DNA of 64,000 nt from positions 56,605 through 120,604 of the forward strand of contig CAWBAJ010000017.1 of the NCBI GenBank assembly GCA_963786765.1. Direction: 5' to 3'. Shown here in pieces: positions 27,154-35,434 of this stretch. A model generated the notes under the pieces. It saw only the letters and a list, made by a program, of their open reading frames with translations. It did no database searches and was not told the origin of the DNA. Positions within the stretch are counted from its first letter, which is position 1; every line of letters begins with the position of its first letter. The position numbers and the translations under genes are program-made. The stretch is from DATKNA01 sp963786765 (GTDB lineage Bacteria; Actinomycetota; Actinomycetes; Actinomycetales; Kineosporiaceae).

Positions 27154-28680
27154 ATGTTGCTCGCGGGATTCCGGCACACGCCGGCGGCCCCGGCCGCCGT
27201 GCCCGCGATCGGCCGCCCCGAGCCCCGGGCCCGTTTCATCGCCTTCTGGACCGTTCTCGGCAGCCTCGTCCCCGGCCTGGGGTACCTGCGTGCCGGGCGG
27301 CCCGTCCTCGGCCGGGTCGTGGTCGCCGCAGCCCTCTCGCTCGCTGCCGCGGCCGTGTGGGCCGTGCTCGTCGCCGATCCGGTGCGGTTCGCGGAGTCCG
27401 TGGCCGTGAGCCCGGTCAAGCTCGCCTGGACCGCGGGGATCGCGGTAGTGCTCGCGGGTCTGTGGGGACTGCTCGTGCTGACGACGCATGTCGCCGTCCG
27501 CCGGTCGGCTGCCCTGCCCCTTGCGCCCAGCATCGGCTGCGCCGTGCTCGTCGTCGCACTCGTCGTCGCCGGCGCGCTGCCTGCCACCGCGACGGCGGTG
27601 TCAGCGATGATCGCCCGTCAGACCCTCTTCGACCTGTTCACGTCGAACGACCGCCCGAGCCTGGCACCGGTGCAGCAGCCGACGACGAGCGGCCCGGAGG
27701 TGCCGCCGTCCGCGGTGCAGGGACCGGCTGACCCGTGGGCCGCCGTGCCTCGCGTGAACGTGCTGCTGATCGGCTCCGATGCGGGGGCGGACCGCACCGG
27801 GGTCCGTCCCGACACCCTCGTCGTCGCCAGCATCGACACGCGGACGGGGCGAACCGTCCTGTTCAGCCTGCCCCGCAACCTGCAGCGGGTGCGGTTCCCG
27901 GCCGGCTCGCCTGCCGCCAGGGCCTACCCGCAGGGCTTCCGGTGCGTCAACCCCGCCAACGGCGTCAACACCGAATGCCTCCTCAACGGCATCTGGACGT
28001 TCGCCGAGGCGCACGCCGGCGACTACTACGCAGGCGTGCGCAACCCGGGCCTGACGGCGACCATCCAGGCCGCGGAGTCGGTGACCGGGCTGCGGATCGG
28101 GCACTACGTCCTGGTCGACCTGTCAGGCTTCCGAGAGGTCGTCGACGCGATCGGCGGCCTGCGGGTGAACGTGCGCGAACGCCTCCCCATCGGCGGCAAC
28201 GTCGAGAACCCCGCGGGGACGATCGGGTGGATCGAGCCGGGGCGGCAGACCCTCGACGGGTGGCACGCCCTCTGGTACGCGCGCTCCCGATGGTCCACCG
28301 ACGACTTCGACCGGATGCGGCGTCAGCGGTGCGTCCTCGGCGCGCTGGCGCAGCAGACGGACCCGGCCACCCTGGCGGCCCACTTCCCGGCGATCGCGCG
28401 GGCCGCGCAGCAGAACATCCGGACCGACATCGCCCTGGACGACCTCGACGCCTGGGTCGAACTCGCGCAGCGGGTACGAGGCGCGAGCGTGACCAGCCTC
28501 CCGTTCACGCCGGACGTCATCGACACCGCGAACCCCGACTTCGCCAAGGTGCACGCGCTCGTACGGCGAGCCCTGGCGCAGACCTCCTCCCCGCAGCCCG
28601 CTGCGCTCGGTGGCAAGCCGGCGCGCTCGTCGGCCACGGGCGCGAAAGCCCCCGCGGCCGACGTCCGCTCGGTCTGCTGA
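27154..28680 (+). CDS. LytR-CpsA-Psr (LCP) family protein
   Basis: I choose the ATG at 27154 (MLLAGFRHTPAAPAAVPAIG); an upstream start at 27067 adds 29 unremarkable residues. Three or four transmembrane helices come first (FIAFWTVLGSLVPGLGYLRA, VVVAAALSLAAAAVWAVLV, IGCAVLVVALVVAGAL), then a linker and the extracellular LCP domain from about residue 200: NVLLIGSDAGADRTGVRPDT, VLFSLPRNLQRVRFP, YVLVDLSGFREVVDAIGGLR, LDGWHALWYARSRWSTDDFD. The Asp and Arg residues that bind the polyprenyl pyrophosphate are present. LCP enzymes attach teichoic-acid-like or arabinogalactan polymers to peptidoglycan. The N-terminal multi-helix part is longer than in most LCP proteins. Confidence 0.88.
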   Translation: MLLAGFRHTPAAPAAVPAIGRPEPRARFIAFWTVLGSLVPGLGYLRAGRPVLGRVVVAAALSLAAAAVWAVLVADPVRFAESVAVSPVKLAWTAGIAVVLAGLWGLLVLTTHVAVRRSAALPLAPSIGCAVLVVALVVAGALPATATAVSAMIARQTLFDLFTSNDRPSLAPVQQPTTSGPEVPPSAVQGPADPWAAVPRVNVLLIGSDAGADRTGVRPDTLVVASIDTRTGRTVLFSLPRNLQRVRFPAGSPAARAYPQGFRCVNPANGVNTECLLNGIWTFAEAHAGDYYAGVRNPGLTATIQAAESVTGLRIGHYVLVDLSGFREVVDAIGGLRVNVRERLPIGGNVENPAGTIGWIEPGRQTLDGWHALWYARSRWSTDDFDRMRRQRCVLGALAQQTDPATLAAHFPAIARAAQQNIRTDIALDDLDAWVELAQRVRGASVTSLPFTPDVIDTANPDFAKVHALVRRALAQTSSPQPAALGGKPARSSATGAKAPAADVRSVC

Positions 28681-28692
28681 CGCCTCGAGAGG

Positions 28693-30411
28693 TCAGAAGG
28701 GGCTGTGCGCGGACTTGCTCCCGGCGCTGGTCAGGGCTGCGGCTCCGGCGGTCGGCAGCGTCGGCAGGAACTGCGGCGGCTTGCGCACGTGCGTCGCGTG
28801 TTCCCAGGCGTAGGCCAGCCCGATGAGCTTCGGCTCCGCCCAGCGGCCCCCGATGAACGAGACGCCCACCGGCAGTCCGAACGAGTAGCCCGCGGGCACC
28901 GTGAGGTTGGCGTAGCCGGCGACGGCGGCCGGGGTGGACGAGCCCAGCAGGAAGTGATCGCCGTTGATCAGGTCAGTCGTCCAGGCGGGGGAGTTCGTCG
29001 GAGCGATGATCGCGTCGAGGTGGTGCGCCCGCAGCGTGGAGTCGATGGCTTTGCGGGCGATGGATGTCGCGTCGTGCCGGGCCTTGACATACGTGGGGTC
29101 GGTGAGCGATCCGCTGGTCGCCTGGGACTGAAGGAAGATCTCCTGGCCGAAGTAGCGCAACTCCTGCTTGGCGTGCGCATCGTTGAAGGCGATCAGAGCC
29201 GCGAGGGACTTCGGGTAGCCGGGGCCCGTGTAGGTGCGCAGGTAGGCGCGGATGTCGTGCTTGAACTCGTACAGCAGTGCCGTGTTCTCCGGCGCGTAGG
29301 CCGGTTCGATCGGGATGTCGGCCGGGTCGACGATCGTGGCGCCGAGCGCCTTGAGGCGCGCGATGGTCCTCTCCATGATCGCGTCGGTCTCCGGGCTGAC
29401 GCCGAAGTTGCCGGCCCGCCAGACGCCTATCCGGGCGCCGCGCAGGGAGTGCGCGCGCAGGAAGCGCGTGTAGTCGCGGTAGACGTGGCCCCGCTGTGCC
29501 GTGGTCGCGGGGTCCTTGCGGTCGACACCCGTCATGGCGCCGAGCAGGACCGCGGCGTCGGTGACGTTGCGGGCGATGGGGCCGGCGGTGTCCTGCTGCT
29601 CCGAGATCGGGACGATCCCGCTGCGGCTGGCCAGGCCCAGGGTCGGCTTGATGCCCACATCGCCGTTCTGGCCGGACGGGCACACGACGGAGCCGTCGGT
29701 CTCTGTGCCGACGGCCACAGTGGCGAGGTCGGCGGCGGCGACGACCGCGGAGCCGGAGCTGGACCCACAGGGGTTGCGGTCCAGCACGTAGGGATTGTTG
29801 GTCTGGCCGCCGACGGCGCTCCAGCCGCTGGAGGACTGGGTGCTGCGGTAGTTGGCCCACTCCGAGAGGTTGGCCTTGCCGATCACCAGGGCGCCGGCAT
29901 TCTTGAGCCGCCGCACGATGAAGGCGTCCGCGGGGGTGCTGCCCGCCAGGGCGAGCGATCCCGCCGTGGTCGGCATCCTCGTCGTGTCGATGTTGTCCTT
30001 GACGATCACGGGTATCCCGAGCAGGGGACGCCGGACGGCGCCGTGCTTGCGCCGGTACCGATCGGCGGCGCGAGCGTCGGCGACGGCCGTGCGGCTCTCG
30101 GTGATGACGGCGTGCAGCTTCGGGTTCAGCCGGTGGATGCGAGCCAGGTAGAACCTCACCAGCTGTACGGACGTCAGCCGGTGGTCGTTCATCAGCTTCT
30201 CGAGCCGGGGGATCGTGGTCTTGTCCACGTCGATGCCGGCGACCTTCGGGTGACCGACGCGCGCGGTGGCCGACAACGCGGGGGTGGCCGACAACGCGGG
30301 GGTGGCCGCGGTGGCGGGGGCCGCGCTGGCGCCCGTCGATCCCAGCAGCCCGGCGGCGGTCAAGGCCACGGTCCCCGCGATCGCCGATCGCGCGTGCAGC
30401 AAGCGCCCCAT
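28693..30411 (-). CDS. exported amidase (amidase signature family)
   Basis: The ATG at 30411 has GGGAGGG upstream and begins a signal peptide (MGRLLHARSAIAGTVALTAA, ending near GASA-AP). An 18-bp direct repeat codes for ALSATPALSAT just after it. The amidase signature domain has the Ser-cisSer-Lys set: Lys in IPVIVKDNIDT (about residue 135), PCGSSSGSAVVAA (about 217) and GTETDGSVVCPSGQNG (about 240). The C-terminal part is complete (VPAGYSFGLPVGVSFIGGRW). Family members hydrolyse amides; export suggests an extracellular substrate. The gene is convergent with the LCP gene, 12 bp apart. Confidence 0.9.
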   Translation of the reverse strand: MGRLLHARSAIAGTVALTAAGLLGSTGASAAPATAATPALSATPALSATARVGHPKVAGIDVDKTTIPRLEKLMNDHRLTSVQLVRFYLARIHRLNPKLHAVITESRTAVADARAADRYRRKHGAVRRPLLGIPVIVKDNIDTTRMPTTAGSLALAGSTPADAFIVRRLKNAGALVIGKANLSEWANYRSTQSSSGWSAVGGQTNNPYVLDRNPCGSSSGSAVVAAADLATVAVGTETDGSVVCPSGQNGDVGIKPTLGLASRSGIVPISEQQDTAGPIARNVTDAAVLLGAMTGVDRKDPATTAQRGHVYRDYTRFLRAHSLRGARIGVWRAGNFGVSPETDAIMERTIARLKALGATIVDPADIPIEPAYAPENTALLYEFKHDIRAYLRTYTGPGYPKSLAALIAFNDAHAKQELRYFGQEIFLQSQATSGSLTDPTYVKARHDATSIARKAIDSTLRAHHLDAIIAPTNSPAWTTDLINGDHFLLGSSTPAAVAGYANLTVPAGYSFGLPVGVSFIGGRWAEPKLIGLAYAWEHATHVRKPPQFLPTLPTAGAAALTSAGSKSAHSPF

Positions 30412-30512
30412 CGAACCCTCCCCATGAACGACGGCCTGACAGGCGAGCCACACTGCTCCGTGGGTCGATTCGTGTCAATGGCCCCGCATTGGGTGGTTTC
30501 GACGTGCGACGT

Positions 30513-30878
30513 TCAGTCTGGTGGCGCCAGCAGGTTGTCGCCGACCTGCACGGCCTCACCGCCGAGGTCGTGCCCCCCGTCCTGGTCCAGGACCAGCAGG
30601 GTGTCGCCGCGGCGGGCGAGCAGCGCCGATGCGTCGTCCACCCCGTGGCGGACGGCGTCGGGCATCTCGCGCACCGCCCGCAGGTCGAGGATGACGGCGT
30701 CCGCGGAGACCGCCGCCCGCACCAGGGCCCGGGCCAGCCGGCCGGCCTCTCGCGGGCCGAGTTCCCCGGCGGGGCGCAGGACCACCGTCAACCACGAGGA
30801 CGGGTCCGCCGCGGGCGCGGCGGGGGCGCTACCTGCCGTCGGGACGGCGGAGGACTCACTGAGACGAAGTCGGCTCAT
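30513..30878 (-). CDS. STAS-domain-like protein
   Basis: A 121-residue protein from the ATG at 30878 (MSRLRLSESS); the longer open frame upstream is Arg-rich. The core LTVVLRPAGELGPREAGRLA, ADAVILDLRAVREMPDAVRH and DTLLVLDQDGG follows the STAS/anti-anti-sigma fold, with an Asp where SpoIIAA has its phosphorylated Ser region. A role in partner-switch signalling is possible but not shown. The gene is downstream of apbE, with its own CACAG-N6-CCCAG site 46 bp upstream, so it may belong to the two-component regulon. Confidence 0.6.
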   Translation of the reverse strand: MSRLRLSESSAVPTAGSAPAAPAADPSSWLTVVLRPAGELGPREAGRLARALVRAAVSADAVILDLRAVREMPDAVRHGVDDASALLARRGDTLLVLDQDGGHDLGGEAVQVGDNLLAPPD

Positions 30879-30923
30879 GGGCGCGACCTTCCCGCCGCCG
30901 GCTGACAGCTCGTCGCTCGGCAG

Positions 30924-30939
30924 CTGGGAAAGTACTGTG
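30924..30939 (-). promoter_or_regulatory. CACAG-N6-CCCAG direct repeat upstream of the STAS-like gene
   Basis: On the minus strand CACAG and CCCAG start 11 bp apart, 46 bp before the ATG at 30878. The same spaced repeat lies upstream of the response regulator, the exported stub and the divergent exported protein. The spacing fits an OmpR-family dimer site. Confidence 0.5.
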
Positions 30940-30946
30940 AGCCGGC

Positions 30947-31918
30947 TCACGCGGCGCCTCCGCTGTCCGTGGCCGGGGGCCACCCGCCCAGGTGCAGCAG
31001 GCTCCCGTCCGCCAGCACGAGGCGGGCGGGCACCCGAGCCGCGCGGAGCATCTCCACGGCAGCGTCCCCGCGGACGATGGCCGCGGTCGACAAGGTGTTC
31101 GCCCGCAGGCACGAGGGTGCCGCGACGGTGACCGTACGGAACACGGGGTCGGCGGGCAGGGCCGTGACGGGGTCGATCACGTGGTGCATCTGCCGCCCGT
31201 CCCGGACCCAGCGGCGGGACAGCGTGCTGGACGTCGCGACCCCGGTGCCGCTCTCCACGGCGATGGTCGCCGCGGGCTCGTCCGGCCCGTCCTGCACCAG
31301 GAGCCGCCAGCCGCCGGCCGGGCTCTGCCCCGCGGTCGCGATGTCCCCGCCGAGCGCGACGAGGACCCCGGTCCCGAGCCGGCGCGCCACCAGGGCGGCA
31401 CAGCGATCCGCTGTGAACGCCTTGGCCGTGGCTCCGAGGTCGAGCTCGACCCCTGCCGGAATCCCCGCCCGGTCCTGGTGCAGCTCCACCTGCCGCCAGG
31501 ACGCCCGCCGCCGGCTGGTGATGCGGACGGGGCCGCGCTCCGCCGGGAGGCCGGCGAGGTCAGCGAGCCCGGCGAGGTCGGCCACCTCGCGGTCGTACCC
31601 GAGTTCGGTGAGGACGTGCCCGAGTGTGGGGTCCACGGCCCCTTGCGTGCTCTGCGCCGCGTCGAGCGCCGCCGCGAGCAGGTCCGCCAGCAACGCGCTG
31701 ACGGGAACCATCCGGCCGGCGGCGCGAGTCAGGCCGTGGATCTCGGCGTCCGGCCGGAACCGGCTGCACGCCCGCTCCACCTGGTCACAGAACTCCCGCA
31801 CGAGTGCCTCGGCCCGGGGCAGGGCCTGGGGGTCGGTCACCACCAGCCGGGCAGTCGTGCTCCACAGGGGCCACTGGGCGGTGCACGGGTCCAGAGGCAG
31901 CGTTTCGACGAGTGCCAT
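30947..31918 (-). CDS. apbE: FAD:protein FMN transferase (ApbE family)
   Basis: A 323-residue protein with ApbE blocks FCDQVERACSRFRPDAEIHG, QGAVDPTLGHVLTELGYD, VELDLGATAKAFTADRCAAL (the metal and FAD-binding part), VALGGDIATAGQSPAGGW, and RQMHHVIDPVTALPADP. ApbE enzymes split FAD and attach FMN through a phosphoester to a Thr of a carrier protein, normally one with an FMN-binding domain outside the membrane. No signal peptide is visible. The start at 31918 is one base after the stop of the Ser/Thr-rich stub, which occupies the place where the acceptor gene would be expected. Confidence 0.9.
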   Translation of the reverse strand: MALVETLPLDPCTAQWPLWSTTARLVVTDPQALPRAEALVREFCDQVERACSRFRPDAEIHGLTRAAGRMVPVSALLADLLAAALDAAQSTQGAVDPTLGHVLTELGYDREVADLAGLADLAGLPAERGPVRITSRRRASWRQVELHQDRAGIPAGVELDLGATAKAFTADRCAALVARRLGTGVLVALGGDIATAGQSPAGGWRLLVQDGPDEPAATIAVESGTGVATSSTLSRRWVRDGRQMHHVIDPVTALPADPVFRTVTVAAPSCLRANTLSTAAIVRGDAAVEMLRAARVPARLVLADGSLLHLGGWPPATDSGGAA

Positions 31919-31919
31919 C

Positions 31920-32150
31920 TCAGGACCCCGCGGTCGTGGCCTGGGCCGAGCCGCTGGACGACGACACGGAGGTGGCGCTCGTGCCGCTGCTGCTCGAGGA
32001 GCCGGAGGAGCTCGAGGAGGTCGCGCCGGTCGTCGTGGAGGCGCCGGCGGAGGTCGCCGAGGATGCCGCGGAGACGTCGTAGGCCCCGATGAGGACGGCG
32101 AGGGAGGCGGCGATGCCGCCCGCGATGGTGGCGATGCGGTTCTTGGTCAT
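31920..32150 (-). CDS. Ser/Thr-rich exported stub (76 aa) preceding apbE
   Basis: The ATG at 32150 has GTGGAGG upstream and begins a signal peptide (MTKNRIATIAGGIAASLAVL then IGAYDVSAASS). The rest is a Ser/Thr/Gly linker to the stop. Exported FMN-binding proteins paired with ApbE in actinobacteria have this kind of signal peptide and linker followed by an FMN-binding domain; here that domain is missing. The linker does contain TTTGATSS, which resembles the SGAT(x)(S/T) site that ApbE modifies. The frame is the same as that of the upstream histidine kinase, with no stop between them, but the tandem CACAG sites at 32183-32211 argue for a separate start. The function is inferred only from position. 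Confidence 0.6.
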   Translation of the reverse strand: MTKNRIATIAGGIAASLAVLIGAYDVSAASSATSAGASTTTGATSSSSSGSSSSSGTSATSVSSSSGSAQATTAGS

Positions 32151-33673
32151 GCCTCCACAGTGCTCGGCAAGCGGTGTGCCGGCTGTGTGATCGTCCTGTG
32201 TCGTTTCTGTGGCCGGGAGCCGCACGGTGAAGGTGGTCGTGCCCGGCTCGCTGGTGACGTCGACGATGCCGCCGTGGGCCTCGACGACGGCAGCCACGAT
32301 CGCGAGGCCGAGCCCCGTGCTGCCGGCGCCGCGGGTGCGGCTGTCGTCGCCGCGTGCGAAGCGGTCGAAGACGTCCGGCAGCAGCGCGGGAGGGATCCCC
32401 GGACCGTTGTCGGACACCGTCACGACGGCCTCCCCGCGGGCCAGCCAGAGCCCGGTCGTCACCCTCGTGCCGGCCGGCGTGTGCGTGCGCGCGTTCGCCA
32501 GCAGGTTGGCGAGCACCTGGTGCAGTCGCGCCGCGTCCCCGGTCACCGTCACGGGCTCGTCGGGCACGTCCAGCAGCCAGGCGTGGTCACCGCCCGCCAC
32601 GTGCGCGTCGCCGACGGCGTCGACGACGAGACGGGTGAGGTCGACCTCCTCGCGGGCCAACGGCCGGCCGGAGTCGAGCCGCGCCAGCAGCAGCAGGTCG
32701 TCGACGAGGTCGGCCATGCGTTCCGTCTGCGATCGGACGCGCATCAGCGCGTTGGCAGCCTCGGGGGGCAATGGCCCTGCCCGCAGCTGGGCGAACTCCG
32801 CGTAGCCGCGGATCGAGGCGAGCGGGGTGCGCAGCTCGTGGCTGGCGTCCGCGACGAACTGGCGTACCCGGGTCTCGCTGGCCTGGCGCGCCGCCAGCGC
32901 GCGGTCGACGTGGCCGAGCATCCGGTTGATGGCGAGGGTTACCTGCCCGACCTCGGTGTGGGGGTCGGCGTCGTCGTCGGGCACGCGCTCGTGCAGGACG
33001 ACGTCTCCGCGGTCGAGCGGCAAGGAGCTCACCCGGGTCGCCGTCGTCGCCACCCGTTGGAGCGGCTCGAGGTTGCGGCGGATCAGGACGGAACCGACGA
33101 CAGCTGCGACCACGAGCCCGCTACCCGCGACGACCAGCTCGACGAGCACCAGCCGCGCGATCGTGTCGTCGACGCCCTGGACGGGCAGTCCCGCCACGAT
33201 CGTGTCGCCGTCAGGCGCCCGGTGTGCGGCGAGACGGTAGTCCCCGAGGCCGGGGATCGTGCGCGTGATCACACTGCCGTCGGTGGGGATGCCCTCGAAC
33301 CATGGTGCCAAGCTCGCGGGCAGCTGCTCGATGGGCGGCTGGACCCTGCCGATCGTCACCGCGTCGCCCTTGATGTGCGCTCCGATCGTGCCCGTCGGGA
33401 GTCCCGGACCGTTGAGGAACGCCAGCTGGGTGCTCGCGGCTCCGCCGTCATCACCCCCGGCCCCCGGCCGGCTCCGTCGTCGTTGTAGCGGCCCGCCGTC
33501 AGGCTCGTCGCGTCCGTCACCTGCTTGTCGAGGCGCTCGTACAGGAATTCGCGGAGCGCGAGCGTGACCGCGCTGCCGACGACGAGGCAGACCACCGCGA
33601 GCAACGCCACGACGGTGCTGATGAGTCGCGCCCGCAGCGTCCAGCGGTGAGGTGACAGCAGGAGGGTGGTCAC
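31920..33673 (-). CDS. sensor histidine kinase, one frameshift, no stop before the downstream stub
   Basis: The GTG at 33673 begins an N-terminal membrane helix (RLISTVVALLAVVCLVVGSA); after an indel near 33440 the frame continues through an extracellular domain, a second helix (LVLVELVVAGSGLVVAAVVG), HAMP, the dimerisation helix with the phosphorylated His in DASHELRTPLASIRGYAEF (about residue 276), the N box (QVLANLLANARTHTP) and the G boxes DNGPGIP and GLGLAIV. The normal end is near TTFTVRLPATE (about 32210), but no stop follows and the frame runs on into the stub to 31920. Either the stop was lost (possibly a base error) or a fusion is made. The response regulator gene lies 5 bp upstream. 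Confidence 0.85.
32183..32211 (-). promoter_or_regulatory. three phased CACAG sites upstream of the exported stub
   Basis: On the minus strand three CACAG elements start 11 and then 13 bp apart, the last one 33 bp before the ATG at 32150. They lie inside the 3' end of the kinase gene. Their match to the sites before the response regulator and the divergent gene suggests that the stub and apbE have their own response-regulator-driven promoter. Confidence 0.55.
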
Positions 33674-33678
33674 GAGAA

Positions 33679-34413
33679 TCAGGGTGCCTGAGAATCGGCC
33701 GGCTTCAGGACGTACCCCGCGCCGCGCAAGGTGTGGATCATGGGGCTCCTGCCGGCGTCGATCTTCTTGCGCAGGTAGCTGACGTACAGCTCGACGATGT
33801 TGGCCTGACCGCCGAAGTCGTAGTTCCACACGCGGTCCAGGATCTGCGCCTTCGACAGCACGCGCTTCGGGTTGCGCATGAAGTAGCGCAGCAGCTCGAA
33901 CTCGGTCGCCGTCAGCTCGACCAAGTCGCTGCCCCGGCGCACCTCGTGGCTGTCCTCGTCGAGGGTGAGGTCGCCGACGACGAGCAGGGCGTCGTCGGCG
34001 AGCAGGGCCGCGCCGCGACGGCGGACCAGGCCCCGGATGCGTGCCACGACCTCCTCGAGGCTGAAGGGCTTGGTGACGTAGTCGTCGCCGCCGGCGGTGA
34101 TCCCGGCGATGCGGTCCTCGACCGCGTCGCGCGCGGTCAGGAACAGCACGGGCACGTCCGGGTCATGCGCCCGCAGCCGGCGCAGCACTTCGAGGCCGTC
34201 GATGTCGGGGAGCATGACGTCGAGGAGCACGACGTCGGGGGCGAAGTCCCGGGCGGCCCGGACCGCCTCGGTGCCGCTGCCCGCCGAGCGCACGTCCCAG
34301 CCGTCGTAGCGAAGCGCCATCGTGAGCAGTTCGGCGAGCATGACCTCGTCGTCGACGACGAGGGCGCGGGTGGGGGACCCGTCGGCGTGAGTGAGCGGGG
34401 CAGCGTTCGTCAT
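33679..34413 (-). CDS. OmpR-family response regulator
   Basis: The ATG at 34413 gives a 244-residue protein. The receiver domain has the acidic pair in LVVDDEVML, the phosphorylated Asp65 in VVLLDVMLPDIDG, the conserved Thr in FLTARD and Lys in YVTKPFSLEE. The C-terminal winged helix (VELTATEFELLRYFMRNPKR, NIVELYVSYLRKKID, HTLRGAGYVLKP) is of the OmpR/PhoB type, which binds direct repeats with a spacing near 11 bp. The kinase follows after 5 bp. A CACAG-N6-CACAG repeat lies 45 bp upstream, so autoregulation is likely. Confidence 0.93.
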   Translation of the reverse strand: MTNAAPLTHADGSPTRALVVDDEVMLAELLTMALRYDGWDVRSAGSGTEAVRAARDFAPDVVLLDVMLPDIDGLEVLRRLRAHDPDVPVLFLTARDAVEDRIAGITAGGDDYVTKPFSLEEVVARIRGLVRRRGAALLADDALLVVGDLTLDEDSHEVRRGSDLVELTATEFELLRYFMRNPKRVLSKAQILDRVWNYDFGGQANIVELYVSYLRKKIDAGRSPMIHTLRGAGYVLKPADSQAP

Positions 34414-34457
34414 GGTTCCACTGTGGACGCGCTGGCTGGGCGTGCACCCCACCGTTC

Positions 34458-34473
34458 CTGTGTGTCTGCTGTG
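34458..34473 (-). promoter_or_regulatory. CACAG-N6-CACAG direct repeat upstream of the response regulator
   Basis: On the minus strand two perfect CACAG copies start 11 bp apart, 45-60 bp before the response regulator ATG at 34413. They are in the gap shared with the divergent exported-protein gene and suit autoregulation by the OmpR-family protein. Confidence 0.55.
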
Positions 34474-34509
34474 CGCGCTCTGAGCCGCTCCCGGCGGGCG
34501 CGGTGGTGC

Positions 34510-34538
34510 CACAGGCTCGATTCCCAGCTCCGTCACAG
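34510..34538 (+). promoter_or_regulatory. CACAG / CCCAG / CACAG sites upstream of the divergent exported protein
   Basis: CACAG at 34510, CCCAG at 34523 and CACAG at 34534, spaced 13 and 11 bp, end 70 bp before the GTG at 34608. A CTGCAT/ATGCAG inverted repeat follows at 34542-34558. The 11-bp pair matches the other three sites of this locus. Confidence 0.55.
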
Positions 34539-34607
34539 GTTCTGCATGGACGATGCAGGCACGGACCCGGGACGGCCCGGGCCGACGACGAGACTGGAGG
34601 AGAGCCC

Positions 34608-35310
34608 GTGCCGACCAAGCTCGCGACCCTCGTGGCGGTAGGAGCGCTCGACCCTGGGCGGCGCCGCAGTCGCAGGGACGGCCCTCGCCGCCACGGACGA
34701 CGGCGCCCACGCCTCCGCGCCCGCGCCCTCCTACACGGCGCCCGCGCCCGGCCCTCGCCCGGACGACCCCGCCGCGCGCGCGGAGCGCATCAAGCAGGCG
34801 CTCGCCGGGCTCGTCGCCGACAAGACCCTCACGCAGGCCCAGGCCGACAAGGTCGCCAGCACGCTGGCGGCGTCCGGGGTCGCGCCGGGCCGACCCGGCC
34901 AGGGGCGCCTGGTGGGCCCGCGCGGCCTCGCCGGCCCGGACGGCGCGGCGCTCGGCGCCGCCGCGAAGGCCCTGGGGATGAGCGAGAGCGATCTGCTCAC
35001 CCAGCTGCGCTCGGGCAAGAGCCTCGCGGCCGTCGCCAAGGCCAAGGGCGTGGACGTCCAGAAGGTCGTCGACGCGCTCGTCGCCGAGGCCAAGCAGCGC
35101 CTCGCGGACGGCGTCAAGAGCGGCCGGCTCACGCAGGCCCAGGCCGACCAGCGGCTGAAGAACCTGACGGCCCGGATCACCGCGAAGGTCAACGCCACCC
35201 GGCCGGACCGGCCCGGCGGCTTCGGCCGCTTCCGCCCCGGCGGCCCAGGCGGCCCGGGCGCGCCCGCGGGCGGGGTTACCGGCAGCGGCACGGCCGCGCC
35301 GAGCGCCTGA
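34608..35310 (+). CDS. exported protein with LTQAQAD repeats, one frameshift
   Basis: The GTG at 34608 follows GGAGGAGAG. A signal peptide (VPTKLATLVAVGAL, then after a one-base shift near 34655 TLGGAAVAGTALAATDDG) leads to a Pro-rich stretch and two related helical segments: ADKTLTQAQADKVASTLA and SGRLTQAQADQRLKNLTARI, with KALGMSESDLLTQLRSGKSL between. The tail is Gly/Pro-rich. LTQAQAD-type repeats occur in exported proteins of Firmicutes and actinobacteria without known activity. It is divergent from the response regulator and has phased CACAG sites in its promoter, so it is a likely target of the two-component system. Confidence 0.75.
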
Positions 35311-35327
35311 CCTCCCGTCTTCCGGCG

Positions 35328-35363
35328 ATCAAGGAAACTTAGAGGGATCAAGGAAGTTCGATC
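35328..35363. repeat. degenerate copy of the GATCAAGGAA element
   Basis: GATCAAGGAAACTTAG is followed by GGGATCAAGGAAGTTCGATC. The words match the arms of the 30-bp palindrome at 10489-10554, but here the copies are in part directly repeated and imperfect. It lies just after an exported-protein gene and may act as a weak terminator. Confidence 0.5.
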
Positions 35364-35434
35364 AGCCGGGCCCGCAACGCGGGACTCGGCTGACCACGCG
35401 GGTCGCTGCGCCGATGCCCTAGGTTCTCGGCGTC

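Noticed and set aside
28705..31131. 808-residue plus-strand open frame opposite the amidase
   Set aside because: Shadow of the amidase and STAS-like genes; no domain is recognisable.
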